Positions 53,912 to 62,863 of a stretch of 64,000 nt of DNA are shown piece after piece; position 1 is the first letter of the stretch; the number at the start of each line of letters is the position of its first letter. The DNA lies in the NCBI GenBank assembly GCA_024691425.1, contig JAILNQ010000019.1, positions 1 through 64,000 of the forward strand, read 5' to 3'. The translations under genes were made by a program, and so were the position numbers. The notes under the pieces were generated by a model. The model saw only the letters and a program-made list of their open reading frames with translations. It did not search any database and was not told where the DNA came from. Source of the DNA: Lachnospiraceae bacterium. GTDB taxonomy: Bacteria > Bacillota > Clostridia > Lachnospirales > Lachnospiraceae.

Positions 53912-55661
53912 TATCAATATAATCTTTCAGCCATATTCTCTCTTTTTCATCAAGAACCGGCGAAATCTTCTCCCATATGAGCATATTGTAGTCATTAAGG
54001 ATCGACTGCTCTTTTGGGGTCAGAAGCGAAGCATCTATCGCTTCTTTATCAAAAGGAACGAGCGTCAGAGGCTCAAATGAGCACATCCCATGCCCATCTG
54101 CAGATCCAGCGTCTACCGTAAGAAGAAGGTTCTCAAGACGCACACCGAAGGCCCCCTCTATATAAACGCCGGGCTCATCGCTGACTATGACTCCCGGATG
54201 GAATGCGCACTCATGCTCTGCGGAATTTCTCGATATCCTTGCTTCTGATTCATGCACTGACAGGTAATGCCCGACTCCGTGACCGATGCCGTGTCCGCAG
54301 TAATAACCTTTTTCCCATAAGGGCGTCTCTGCAGCCGCATCAAGCAGAGCTCCCTTGAATCCTTCAGGAAATACCATATCCATGAGCCTTAAATTGCCCT
54401 TAAGAACTGCTGTATATACTTCCTTTTCTTCTTTGCTTACCGGTCCTAACGATACCGTCCTCGTTATATCCGTAGTACCTTCGAACATGTACTGCCCGCC
54501 GGAATCAACAAGGACGAACCCGTGCGGCTCAAGAGGCTTTGCCGTATCTTTATCGGCCGTGTAGTGAACAATTGCCGCGTTCTTGCCGTATGCGCATATA
54601 GTCGAAAACGAAAGCGACGGACATTTTGCAAGCCTCATGTCATCAAGCATCGCTCCGAGCTCATATTCATCTGGAAGGTTATTGTTTTCTGCCATCTCCT
54701 TGACGCGCATTATGAAACGTATCATTACCGCCGCATCCTCTATATGGCAGCGCCTCATTCCTTCGATCTCCGCGCTGTTCTTCACGGCCTTTCTTATAAG
54801 CTCGGTATCAGAGCACTCGATAAACTCATGGTTTTCGCAAGACGATATTATCTCGCAGTTATTATGTTCAATATCCGCTATCGCAAACTCATCGGGAAGC
54901 TTTCCGATATCATCATAAAACAGAGCATAATCTCTTACGAAAACGCCGGATGAGATCAGGCTTCTGTCGTCTATTGCCCCCTTTTCGACATAGAGGATTG
55001 CTGAGGAATCACGTATTATCGCATAAGAATATGCAACAGGAACGTAGCTGATATCGCTCCCCCGCAGGTTGAAAAGCCACATGATCGATGCCATATCCGA
55101 TAGAACATACATGTAATCGCCTGAAGGAACATATTTCTTTCGGATGAGCGATCTGACTTTTGCGATCTTGTCCGATGCACCAAGGCCAGCAGCATCATCC
55201 GGCATATAGACTATATTCTCATGATGTCTTCCGGGAAGATCGGCGCATTCATGAAGAATGCCGCTTCCGTCTTTAATATCGCAGTTCCTTACAAGCTTTG
55301 CGATATTTCTGTACTTGGCGTATGAGAGCGTCTTCTTATCAAAAGAGACCGTAAGACCTTTGGCAAGACAGTCTCCGATGTAATCTTCAGGCCTTATAAC
55401 ACCGGGCATGCCGGACTTCATAAGCTTGATATTGCTGCCCGAAAGCTGCGCATCTGCCTGTACGTAGTATCTGCTGTCCGTCCAGAGCCTGGCTTCATCC
55501 TTCTCGACGACCAGAGTTCCCGCCGAACCGGTAAAACCAGAAAGCGCTGCTATGTATTTATCGCAAGCCCCGGTATATTCAGAAAGATGCGGATCCTCCA
55601 TGAACACGGCAAAAACATCTATGCCATGTTCGTTCATAAGCCTTCTTAATCTTTTCAGCAT
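53904..55661 (-). CDS. Xaa-Pro aminopeptidase-type M24 metallopeptidase
   Basis: 585 residues, the long three-domain aminopeptidase P form. Two creatinase-like N-terminal domains precede a pita-bread domain with dinuclear ligands: VDSGGQY, GTTDITR, HGIGHGVGH near 460, DEPGVY and GVRLENL. It removes N-terminal residues before proline in the cytoplasm. It overlaps deoC by seven bases. Confidence 0.92.
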   Translation of the reverse strand: MLKRLRRLMNEHGIDVFAVFMEDPHLSEYTGACDKYIAALSGFTGSAGTLVVEKDEARLWTDSRYYVQADAQLSGSNIKLMKSGMPGVIRPEDYIGDCLAKGLTVSFDKKTLSYAKYRNIAKLVRNCDIKDGSGILHECADLPGRHHENIVYMPDDAAGLGASDKIAKVRSLIRKKYVPSGDYMYVLSDMASIMWLFNLRGSDISYVPVAYSYAIIRDSSAILYVEKGAIDDRSLISSGVFVRDYALFYDDIGKLPDEFAIADIEHNNCEIISSCENHEFIECSDTELIRKAVKNSAEIEGMRRCHIEDAAVMIRFIMRVKEMAENNNLPDEYELGAMLDDMRLAKCPSLSFSTICAYGKNAAIVHYTADKDTAKPLEPHGFVLVDSGGQYMFEGTTDITRTVSLGPVSKEEKEVYTAVLKGNLRLMDMVFPEGFKGALLDAAAETPLWEKGYYCGHGIGHGVGHYLSVHESEARISRNSAEHECAFHPGVIVSDEPGVYIEGAFGVRLENLLLTVDAGSADGHGMCSFEPLTLVPFDKEAIDASLLTPKEQSILNDYNMLIWEKISPVLDEKERIWLKDYIDIA

Positions 55662-56296
55662 AAGTCACCTACGACCGAGCTTGCTCCTACCCTGTCGCAT
55701 CCGAGCTTTATGTACTCTTCGGCCTGAGCCGCGGTCTTGATCCCGCCTGCGGCTTTTATCTTTACATTCTCTCCTATCTCTTCGGTAAACAGCTTCACAT
55801 CATCGAGAGTAGCTCCCGCCGTTCCGAATCCTGTCGATGTCTTGATGTAGTCCGCCCCGGCAGCTGTCACGCACTTGCAGAGCTTTCTCTTCTCATCATC
55901 CGTAAGATAGCAAGTCTCGATGATGACCTTGAGTATCTTCCCTTTTGTGACTGCACGGAGCTGTCTGATCTCATCCTCAACAAAATCGAAGTTGCCGTTC
56001 TTGACCTCACATATATTGATCACCATATCGATCTCGTCAACGCCGTCCTCGATGCACTGCTGACTGTCCTTTATTTTCGCCGCCGTAGTCTCGTATCCGA
56101 GAGGGAAGCCTACGACCGTGCAGATCGTAAGATCCGGAAAGTTCTCGCGTATTCTCTTTACATAGCACGGAGGAACGCAGACGCTTGCGGTCTTATGCTC
56201 CACCGCTTCCTTGCAGAGCTTTTCGATCATTTCCCACGTGGCAAAAGGCTTCAGAAGTGTATGATCGATCCTTGACAGTATTTCATTCTTTTCCAT
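55655..56296 (-). CDS. deoC: Deoxyribose-phosphate aldolase
   Basis: 213 residues. It splits deoxyribose-5-phosphate into glyceraldehyde-3-phosphate and acetaldehyde. The Schiff-base Lys in ADYIKTSTGF near 155, the second Lys in KIKAAGGIKT near 185 and EIDMVINI near 88 are present. RBS AAGGAGG is before ATG. It is divergent from cheY and co-translated with the M24 peptidase gene. Confidence 0.95.
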   Translation of the reverse strand: MEKNEILSRIDHTLLKPFATWEMIEKLCKEAVEHKTASVCVPPCYVKRIRENFPDLTICTVVGFPLGYETTAAKIKDSQQCIEDGVDEIDMVINICEVKNGNFDFVEDEIRQLRAVTKGKILKVIIETCYLTDDEKRKLCKCVTAAGADYIKTSTGFGTAGATLDDVKLFTEEIGENVKIKAAGGIKTAAQAEEYIKLGCDRVGASSVVGDLC

Positions 56297-56363
56297 TCGT
56301 AACCTCCTTGATGATGCTGGTTTTTTTATATTTCCATCATCTGTATTTTAAACACAAACTTCT

Positions 56364-56391
56364 TTGAAGTACAGTTCTTTTATGTTAAAAT
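56364..56391 (+). promoter_or_regulatory. Promoter of cheY-cheX
   Basis: TTGAAG (56364-56369), 16-base spacer and TAAAAT (56386-56391), about 35 bases before the start; RBS GGAGG follows. Confidence 0.65.
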
Positions 56392-56424
56392 CAATAAGGG
56401 AGTTATTTTAGCGGAGGTTACACT

Positions 56425-56793
56425 ATGAACAAGGATTTAAAGATTCTTGTATGTGATGATTCAATTCTTGCAAGAAAAAATCTTACTACTGTGCTTACAG
56501 GTTTCGGTTATACCGATATCAGCGAGGTCAACAACGGTGAAGATGCAGTCAGCTACTGCAGACAGAACAGACCGGATCTCGTTTTTCTCGATATAGTTAT
56601 GCCCATCAAGGATGGAGTTACTGCTACGCAGGAGATAATGGAGATGAATCCGGATTCGAAGATAATCATCGTATCTTCTGTCGGAACACAGACTCATCTC
56701 AAAGAAGCCATTAAGGCCGGCGCGAAGGATTTTATTCAGAAACCTATCGATACTGATCTTCTGAAGCAGGTACTGGAGAACATAAATGGATAA
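56425..56793 (+). CDS. CheY-like response regulator
   Basis: 122 residues, a single receiver domain with no output domain. Acidic pocket D11/D12, phosphoacceptor Asp56 in LVFLDIVMP, Ser84/85 and Lys106 in QKPID are all present. It overlaps the CheX-like gene by eight bases, so the two act together. It could control motor rotation or another target; no histidine kinase is nearby. Confidence 0.92.
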   Translation: MNKDLKILVCDDSILARKNLTTVLTGFGYTDISEVNNGEDAVSYCRQNRPDLVFLDIVMPIKDGVTATQEIMEMNPDSKIIIVSSVGTQTHLKEAIKAGAKDFIQKPIDTDLLKQVLENING

Positions 56794-57301
56794 CAAGGGA
56801 TCTTATTCCAAAATTCTTGAAGCCTCGAACTATCTGACGGTCACGGGAATGTCGGATTTCGTCAGAACGTATATCGAGAAGTTAGTTTACAATATCAGCA
56901 TGTATGTGGATGCGGATTTTTCTCTCGGAAAGGTAGAGATACTTAATGAGTATTCAGGCAGATGCGAGCTATCGCAGGCCATAACCGGAATACCGAGCGC
57001 ATTCTCGTGCGTGGAAGGCCGTGAAGATACTCTTGCAGAATTTGCAAAGCGGTATTCTCAGCTCGAGATAACATCATACGATCTTCTCGCACGCGAGTCC
57101 CTTCTCGATTTTCTCAATCTGCACAACGGGCTTTTTGTTGTAATGCTGAGCAAGAACAATATATGCGAGCTGTCTATCGATGCACCTGAGCAGAACCAGA
57201 ACGGGAACCCCACCATTGATCTTTCCGAAGCAAAGTCAATAACTGTGATTCCCGTAATTTTTGAATATGGAACTGTGAAATTCTATCTGTGCGAACTGTG
57301 A
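56786..57301 (+). CDS. CheX-like phosphatase/chemotaxis protein
   Basis: 171 residues. The predicted alpha/beta fold and the motif LLDFLNLHNGLF (near 108-119), with acidic-x-x-Asn, match the CheX/CheC active-site helix that dephosphorylates CheY. It probably turns off the CheY-like partner. Its stop is immediately followed by the thrC stop on the other strand, with no gap. The family match is moderate, since sequence similarity in this group is low. Confidence 0.72.
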   Translation: MDNKGSYSKILEASNYLTVTGMSDFVRTYIEKLVYNISMYVDADFSLGKVEILNEYSGRCELSQAITGIPSAFSCVEGREDTLAEFAKRYSQLEITSYDLLARESLLDFLNLHNGLFVVMLSKNNICELSIDAPEQNQNGNPTIDLSEAKSITVIPVIFEYGTVKFYLCEL

Positions 57302-58774
57302 TCAGCTGATCGCAAGCCAGCTTGTCACAGTCTTTTCCATTTCTGACGGACTGCAGACGCTGTCATGCAATACCTTGGCATTTCTTATGGAAGTAACCGC
57401 GGGAGGGATCGGAACGCCGGAAAGCTCACAGAGCCTATCCGCCATATCAAAATCATCATCTCCTACCCTATCCGGTGCTATTGCATTAAGGACGCTTCCT
57501 ACGAACTTATAAGGACTAGCAGTCGACACAACGACAGACACTCCTCTGTCGTTCTTTTTATTCTCTTTATCTGCAAAAGCCGCAACAGCAGTATGCGTAT
57601 CAATGACATATCCACAGTCTTCATAAATATTTCTGATCGTTTCCTTCACCTGATCTTCTGTCGCATATATACCGACAAAATCATCCATGAACTTTCTGCT
57701 GCTCTCATCTACTGAATAAACGCCCTTTTCAGCTAGCTCCTTCATGAGCTTCGCATTCTTATCTGCATCATCCCCCACCGAATGATAGATGAGTCTTTCA
57801 AGATTGCTGGAGATAAGTATATCCATGGACGGCGATGTCGTCAGTATGAAGTCTCTGTTTCTGTCATAAGTGCCGCTTTTAAAGAAATCGAACAGCACCT
57901 TGTTCTCGTTCGATGCGCACACGAGCTTTCCGATAGGCACGCCGATCTTCTTTGCATAGAAAGCCGCAAGTATGTTTCCGAAATTGCCGGTAGGAACCGT
58001 GAAGTTAAGCGGACCGTGAAGTACCCCGGATTCCATCATCTTCACATATGAATACACATAATAGACCACCTGCGGAATGAGTCTTCCTATATTGATCGAA
58101 TTGGCGGACGAAAACCTGTATCCGTTTTCAGCAAGCAGGTCTTTGAGCGCCGGATCGCTGAACATCTTCTTGACGCCGGTCTGGCAGTCATCAAAGTTTC
58201 CAGATACCCCTACAACTTTCGTGTTCGCACCTTTCTGGGTGACCATCTGGAGCTCCTGTATATGAGACACTCCGCCCTTCGGATAGAACACGATTATCTT
58301 CGTATTCTCGACATCGGCAAAAGCAGAAAGCGCTGCCTTTCCTGTATCTCCGCTCGTAGCCGTCATGATGACGACTTTTTCCTTTATTCCGTTCTTTTTG
58401 AGCGCAACGGTAAGAAGGTGCGGTAGAATCGAAAGAGCCATGTCCTTGAAGGCGATCGTCGGGCCATGGAAAAGCTCGAGGAAAAACTGCCCTCCGTGCT
58501 CACAGACAGCTGCGATCTCTTCAGTATCGAACTTCTGATCATATGCGGCATTTATACAACCTTTAAGCTCTTCTTCTGTATAGTCATCAAAGAAAAGCTT
58601 CATCACTTCATATGCGATCTCTCTGTAGCCGCATCCTTTTAAAGATTCAAGGGGAACTGAAAGCTTCGGAAAGCTTTCGGGAACGAAAAGTCCTCCGTCA
58701 TCGGCAAGGCCGCGAATAACGGCCTCCGAGGCGCTATAACACGTTCCCTCTCCTCTCGTGCTTACGTATTTCAT
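57302..58774 (-). CDS. thrC: Threonine synthase
   Basis: 490 residues. PLP enzyme converting O-phosphohomoserine to threonine. The PLP Lys in TIAFKDMALS near 112, ATSGDTGKAALSAF near 139 and PTGNFGNILAAF near 255 fit the yeast-like long type. It starts directly after the stop of the small membrane protein (TAA-ATG), indicating coupling. Confidence 0.96.
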   Translation of the reverse strand: MKYVSTRGEGTCYSASEAVIRGLADDGGLFVPESFPKLSVPLESLKGCGYREIAYEVMKLFFDDYTEEELKGCINAAYDQKFDTEEIAAVCEHGGQFFLELFHGPTIAFKDMALSILPHLLTVALKKNGIKEKVVIMTATSGDTGKAALSAFADVENTKIIVFYPKGGVSHIQELQMVTQKGANTKVVGVSGNFDDCQTGVKKMFSDPALKDLLAENGYRFSSANSINIGRLIPQVVYYVYSYVKMMESGVLHGPLNFTVPTGNFGNILAAFYAKKIGVPIGKLVCASNENKVLFDFFKSGTYDRNRDFILTTSPSMDILISSNLERLIYHSVGDDADKNAKLMKELAEKGVYSVDESSRKFMDDFVGIYATEDQVKETIRNIYEDCGYVIDTHTAVAAFADKENKKNDRGVSVVVSTASPYKFVGSVLNAIAPDRVGDDDFDMADRLCELSGVPIPPAVTSIRNAKVLHDSVCSPSEMEKTVTSWLAIS

Positions 58775-58924
58775 TTACTCTTCCTCTTGCCCGCTCTCGC
58801 GCGCTTCCTTTGCATCTTTTGCATCCCTCAGCTTCTTGCCGCAGAAAACTCCCGCGACGATTATAGCCGCAGAAAAAATGACAAGTATGAGGTACGAAAG
58901 AAAAGTATTGATAAAAGCTATCAT
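58775..58924 (-). CDS. Very small single-pass membrane protein
   Basis: 49 residues (51 if the ATG at 58930 is used). Residues 2-28 are a hydrophobic helix (INTFLSYLILVIFSAAIIVAG, shortened here), then a charged Lys/Arg/Glu tail ending GQEEE. GGAGG lies eight bases before ATG 58924, and the TAA stop abuts the thrC ATG. RBS, composition and tight coupling support a real gene. Family not recognised. Confidence 0.6.
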   Translation of the reverse strand: MIAFINTFLSYLILVIFSAAIIVAGVFCGKKLRDAKDAKEARESGQEEE

Positions 58925-58962
58925 CTGCATGTCCTCCAGCTATTTGATTTATAAGAATATCA

Positions 58963-59436
58963 TCAATTAACGGCATCGTCCAGCAGGTCTGATGAGAGCG
59001 CCGCTTCAACTGCCATTTTATCACATCTTTCATTCTCGGGGTGATCCGCATGCCCTTTTACCCATGTAAATTTCACGTTATGATCTTTTTTTGCCTCTAA
59101 AAGCCTTTTCCACAGATCGACGTTGAGAACCGGCTTCTTATCAGCCTTCTTCCATCCGTTCCGAAGCCAGGAGTCTATCCACTTCTGATTGAAGGCATCG
59201 GTCACATACTTGCTGTCCGAGATCACTTCGACGTCGCACGGTCTGTTGAGGCTTTCCAGACCGACGATCACTCCCATGAGCTCCATCCGGTTATTCGTCG
59301 TTTTTTTGTATCCGGCGCTTTTCGAGCTCTCATGAAGCACGCCCTTCGGATCGATATAATGAAGTATCACACCGTATCCGCCGGGGCCGTCAGGATTGCC
59401 TCTGGCGCTTCCGTCCGTATATATAGTGACTTTCAT
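58963..59436 (-). CDS. rnhA: Ribonuclease HI
   Basis: 157 residues. It cuts the RNA strand of RNA-DNA hybrids. The DEDD residues are in YTDGSARGNPDG near 7, NRMELMG near 48, SDSKYV near 71 and the C-terminal HADHPENERCDKMA near 130. It follows the MutS-like gene with no gap. Confidence 0.95.
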   Translation of the reverse strand: MKVTIYTDGSARGNPDGPGGYGVILHYIDPKGVLHESSKSAGYKKTTNNRMELMGVIVGLESLNRPCDVEVISDSKYVTDAFNQKWIDSWLRNGWKKADKKPVLNVDLWKRLLEAKKDHNVKFTWVKGHADHPENERCDKMAVEAALSSDLLDDAVN

Positions 59437-61080
59437 CTATGACCACTTCCCTGTTTCATTATATCGCGCAACTAATGCATCTGCACCCTCGACGATCCCG
59501 CCGTCGAATCCGAGCATAGCAAGAAGCCTTATCGCGTTCGTCCTGTCGGACCTTCCTTTCTTTATCACGAACGGGAATGTTACATTGTCCCCGCTGATCT
59601 CTTCTGTGAAATAGTAAAGATCCATCTTTTCCTCAAGAATGTACGTAAGCTCCCTGTCGTGAGTTGCAGCAAAACAGAGCATCTGCGGCTTGCAGAGGTA
59701 CTCAAGTATCTTCGAGCTTGCCGCTATCCTCTCGACGGTGTTCGTGCCCCTTAGAACCTCGTCAATGAGGCACAGGGTTTTTCTGCCATCCGCCGCATCG
59801 CATATACGTTTTATCGACTTTGCTTCAACTACGTAGTAGCTCTCGTTTCCCAAAAGATCATCCGCGAGCGCCATCGAAGTATAGAGCGCATCGACACCGG
59901 TTACGAAGCTGTCCGCGAACGCAAACCCGAAGCTTTTCGCGAACAGGGCGCTGATGCCTATGGCCTTTAAGAACGTCGATTTCCCTGATGCGTTCGAACC
60001 TGTCAGAACCACTCCTCTTTCGGCGCGAAAATCATTGCATACCGGATCTTTAACAAGCGGATGATAAAGGCCTTTAACATCAAGCAGGTCAGATTCCGCA
60101 GTATTTATCCGGCAGTGTTTCCTGCTTGTAAGGTAAGACGCCAGAGCAAGTGCCGTATCAAGTCTTCCGATGCTTAAATATATGCCCGTCAGGGAATCGA
60201 TATGCTTCTTGACCTTGGCAAGCTTTATCTTATATACGATAAGATCCACATGAGTTATCATCCTCACGTAATCGAAAATGAGCGAAAGCGGATCTGATAC
60301 GCTCTGATCCTTATACGGAATAAGAAAGCTTCCGGACCTCATGCCGAAAATGCTTCTGTACTGTTCAAAACGGGATACTCCGGCATTGGCAAGTTCCGAT
60401 GCGCATCCGATGAGCTTCAGCGAAAGCGACAGACCTTTGAGGTTACGCTCCATCGATCTTTTTCCGCCGAAATACGTGTATACGCATACCCCGATCATCA
60501 CGATAGCCGCGATAACAGCCGGAACAGGGAAAAATACCGTCATAACAAGCGATATAATAAGCGCCGCAAACGGAAGCAGATCGGAAATGATCCCCTTTTC
60601 CTCCGCAGAGGATAAAGCACGTAGCAGAGCGAATTCATCCGTCCCTGAGCGTTTCCCGTACCCGTCAAGAATATCAAGGAGCATTACGGCTCTTCCCTTA
60701 TCGGCGATGAAGCTGTGCATGATGTCGTACAGCTTGTCATCAGCGTTCTTTGGCATTATGCGCATCATGCAGTAAAGCACGTCTTCTCCTGCAGATGTTA
60801 CGCATCGGTTAAGCCTCGAATAGATGTCCCGAAGGCCTAAGTCATTTGAGGTGATATCATCTATTGCGAAATCATCGGGAGATTGTGCCGTCATATGTTC
60901 AAGCAGCGACGGGACATTGTCAAACCTGTCCGTATCGTGACAGCCATCCTCAGCTGCTCCGAAGGAATCCTTTATAGCCTGTCTTCTTTCGGCAATCTTC
61001 CTTCTTTCATGAAGAAATGTGGACGTTATGAGCGCTGCGATAAGCAGCGCGGAGCATACCCCAAAAACCGCTGAAGCCAT
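59437..61080 (-). CDS. Membrane-anchored MutS-family ATPase
   Basis: 547 residues. Residues 1-22 and about 170-205 are membrane segments; the C-terminal third is a MutS ATPase with Walker A GSNASGKSTFLKA near 365, the ADDLLGNESYYVVEAKSIK region, Walker B LCLIDEVLRGTNT near 445 and the signature ATHDREL. It lacks the mismatch-recognition domain I of MutS and the Smr domain of MutS2. It belongs to the poorly studied MutS-like membrane group. It sits between the amidohydrolase and rnhA with three-base and zero-base gaps. Confidence 0.82.
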   Translation of the reverse strand: MASAVFGVCSALLIAALITSTFLHERRKIAERRQAIKDSFGAAEDGCHDTDRFDNVPSLLEHMTAQSPDDFAIDDITSNDLGLRDIYSRLNRCVTSAGEDVLYCMMRIMPKNADDKLYDIMHSFIADKGRAVMLLDILDGYGKRSGTDEFALLRALSSAEEKGIISDLLPFAALIISLVMTVFFPVPAVIAAIVMIGVCVYTYFGGKRSMERNLKGLSLSLKLIGCASELANAGVSRFEQYRSIFGMRSGSFLIPYKDQSVSDPLSLIFDYVRMITHVDLIVYKIKLAKVKKHIDSLTGIYLSIGRLDTALALASYLTSRKHCRINTAESDLLDVKGLYHPLVKDPVCNDFRAERGVVLTGSNASGKSTFLKAIGISALFAKSFGFAFADSFVTGVDALYTSMALADDLLGNESYYVVEAKSIKRICDAADGRKTLCLIDEVLRGTNTVERIAASSKILEYLCKPQMLCFAATHDRELTYILEEKMDLYYFTEEISGDNVTFPFVIKKGRSDRTNAIRLLAMLGFDGGIVEGADALVARYNETGKWS

Positions 61081-61083
61081 CGA

Positions 61084-62373
61084 TCATTCCCTGTACTTGT
61101 TCATTATTCTGTTGGCCGTATCGTATATCTTCTCGGCATCCACGTCGCCGAGGAACTCGCCGTTCTCATACCTTATGACACCGTCGCACATTGTCATGAT
61201 GACGTTTGCTCTGCTTCCGGAATAAACGATATTGTCAGCGATGTTGTTTATAGGCTGCATGTTCGGCTGATGCATGTCTATCATGATGATGTCCGCCTTC
61301 TTGCCGGGAGCAAGAACATCCGAATCCTGAAGTCCCATGCATCTGCTGCCGTTAACAGTTGCCATCTCTAGCACCTTTGAAGGAACCGCCGCAGCGGCGT
61401 CCATATCATGAAGCTTCGCAAGTCCAGTTACAAGGAACATCTCTCTGAACATATCGAGACTGTTGTTTGATGAAGGTCCGTCGGTTCCTATCGCGATGTT
61501 TATGCCGTTATCAAGATATTTCGTTATCGGCGCTATTCCGCTTGCGAGCTTCGTGTTCGAACCGGGATTGGTGACTATCGTAAGATCATGCTTCTTGAAC
61601 ACCTCAATGTCCTCATCCGTAAGATATACGCAGTGGTATCCGCCGCCTCCGTTCCTGAACATGTCAAGGCTCTCGAAAAGCTGGGTCGGAGTCATGCCAT
61701 GCCGCTCAATACATTCGTCCACTTCTTTTCTTGTCTCTGAATTATGCGTAAATACCGGGGATCCGAGCTGGGCCGCAAGATCGCTTAAGTCTTTCAGCAG
61801 TTCCTTCGTGCATGTATACTCGGCATGAAAGCCAACAAAATACTTCGAAAAACCGTCATCGGTGTTAAGTCTCTTATATCTTTTCTCGACCTCGGAAAAA
61901 TCAGGTCCGAACTTGTTTATGTCACAGCACCCGACAAAGCGGATTCCCATCTCTCGGCATGCCCTTGCAGTCTCATCAGGCGCCTGGTACATATCGAATA
62001 CCGCAGTAACGCCGCCTGCAAGATACTCGAGCATGGCAAGCTTCGAGAATTCATATACATCCTCGTTCGTAAGCTTTGCTTCGAGCGGGAATATCTTCGT
62101 TGACAGCCAGTCCCACAGCGGCATGTCATCCGCATAAGACCTCATTCCGGTCATCGCTGAATGAGTATGCGCATTTTTGAAACTCGGCATCAGAACGTTG
62201 CCCCTGCAGTCTTTCTGTATGTCGAATTTTATTCCTTTTTTGGAAATGTCATCAGCAGCTGCAGCGTTGCCGACATAGCTTATCCTGTCATTCTCGATCC
62301 ATATCTCGCCGTCTGTGACTTTACTGCCGTCTGCCATCGACATGATACGGGCATTATACAGTCTTGTGTTCAT
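61084..62373 (-). CDS. Amidohydrolase, 5'-methylthioadenosine/S-adenosylhomocysteine deaminase type
   Basis: 429 residues. Metal-dependent TIM-barrel amidohydrolase with HTHSA near 69, FHAEYTC near 188, the barrel His/Asp in GTDGPSSNNSLDMFREM near 305, and the C-terminal MDMHQPNMQPINN typical of MtaD/SAH deaminases. It probably deaminates a modified adenosine. It lies next to cytidine deaminase and a nucleoside-binding lipoprotein, which supports a nucleoside salvage role. Confidence 0.85.
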   Translation of the reverse strand: MNTRLYNARIMSMADGSKVTDGEIWIENDRISYVGNAAAADDISKKGIKFDIQKDCRGNVLMPSFKNAHTHSAMTGMRSYADDMPLWDWLSTKIFPLEAKLTNEDVYEFSKLAMLEYLAGGVTAVFDMYQAPDETARACREMGIRFVGCCDINKFGPDFSEVEKRYKRLNTDDGFSKYFVGFHAEYTCTKELLKDLSDLAAQLGSPVFTHNSETRKEVDECIERHGMTPTQLFESLDMFRNGGGGYHCVYLTDEDIEVFKKHDLTIVTNPGSNTKLASGIAPITKYLDNGINIAIGTDGPSSNNSLDMFREMFLVTGLAKLHDMDAAAAVPSKVLEMATVNGSRCMGLQDSDVLAPGKKADIIMIDMHQPNMQPINNIADNIVYSGSRANVIMTMCDGVIRYENGEFLGDVDAEKIYDTANRIMNKYRE

Positions 62374-62410
62374 CAGTTTACCTCCGTTAATGTCTGTTTC
62401 GGTACATTTA

Positions 62411-62830
62411 TTATTTCAGATGGTCCGGTCCGAAGCTTTCGGGCAGAAGCTCTGCTAATGTGAATTCCTTTATGTCATCAACCGATCTTCCGACATATAT
62501 CTTGAAGCTTTTTGGATCTGCGAATTCACGCATCACCTGCCTGCAGATTCCGCATGGCATGGCGTAGCCGGAAAGGACGTCTTTTTCATCCTCAGCACCG
62601 CCGGCGATCGCTATCGCCAAAAAACGTCTTTTCCCGGAAGATGCCGCTGCAGATATTGCAGATCGTTCCGCGCATATCGAAGCGGGATATGAAGCGTTCT
62701 CTATATTTGAGCCGCACACGACGGTTCCGTCATCGCAAAGAAGCGCCGCACCGACATTATAATGTGAATAAGGTGCATAGGAATTCGCTCTCGCACCGAT
62801 CGCATATCTCATAAGTTCCCTGCTGTCCAT
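62411..62830 (-). CDS. cdd: Cytidine deaminase
   Basis: 139 residues. Zinc-dependent deamination of cytidine and deoxycytidine. Catalytic CAERSAI near 53 (HAE/CAE type) and the PCGICRQVMREF zinc motif near 91 are present, as is the SHYNVGAAL substrate loop. It is part of the nucleoside salvage group. Confidence 0.95.
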   Translation of the reverse strand: MDSRELMRYAIGARANSYAPYSHYNVGAALLCDDGTVVCGSNIENASYPASICAERSAISAAASSGKRRFLAIAIAGGAEDEKDVLSGYAMPCGICRQVMREFADPKSFKIYVGRSVDDIKEFTLAELLPESFGPDHLK

Positions 62831-62863
62831 TTACTATTCCTCTTTCCTATAAATACTTTCCCG

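Noticed and set aside
58734-59051. A 105-codon minus-strand frame overlapping thrC and rnhA
   Set aside because: It overlaps both genes substantially and has no RBS or hydrophobic pattern; the 49-residue frame in the same place is better supported.
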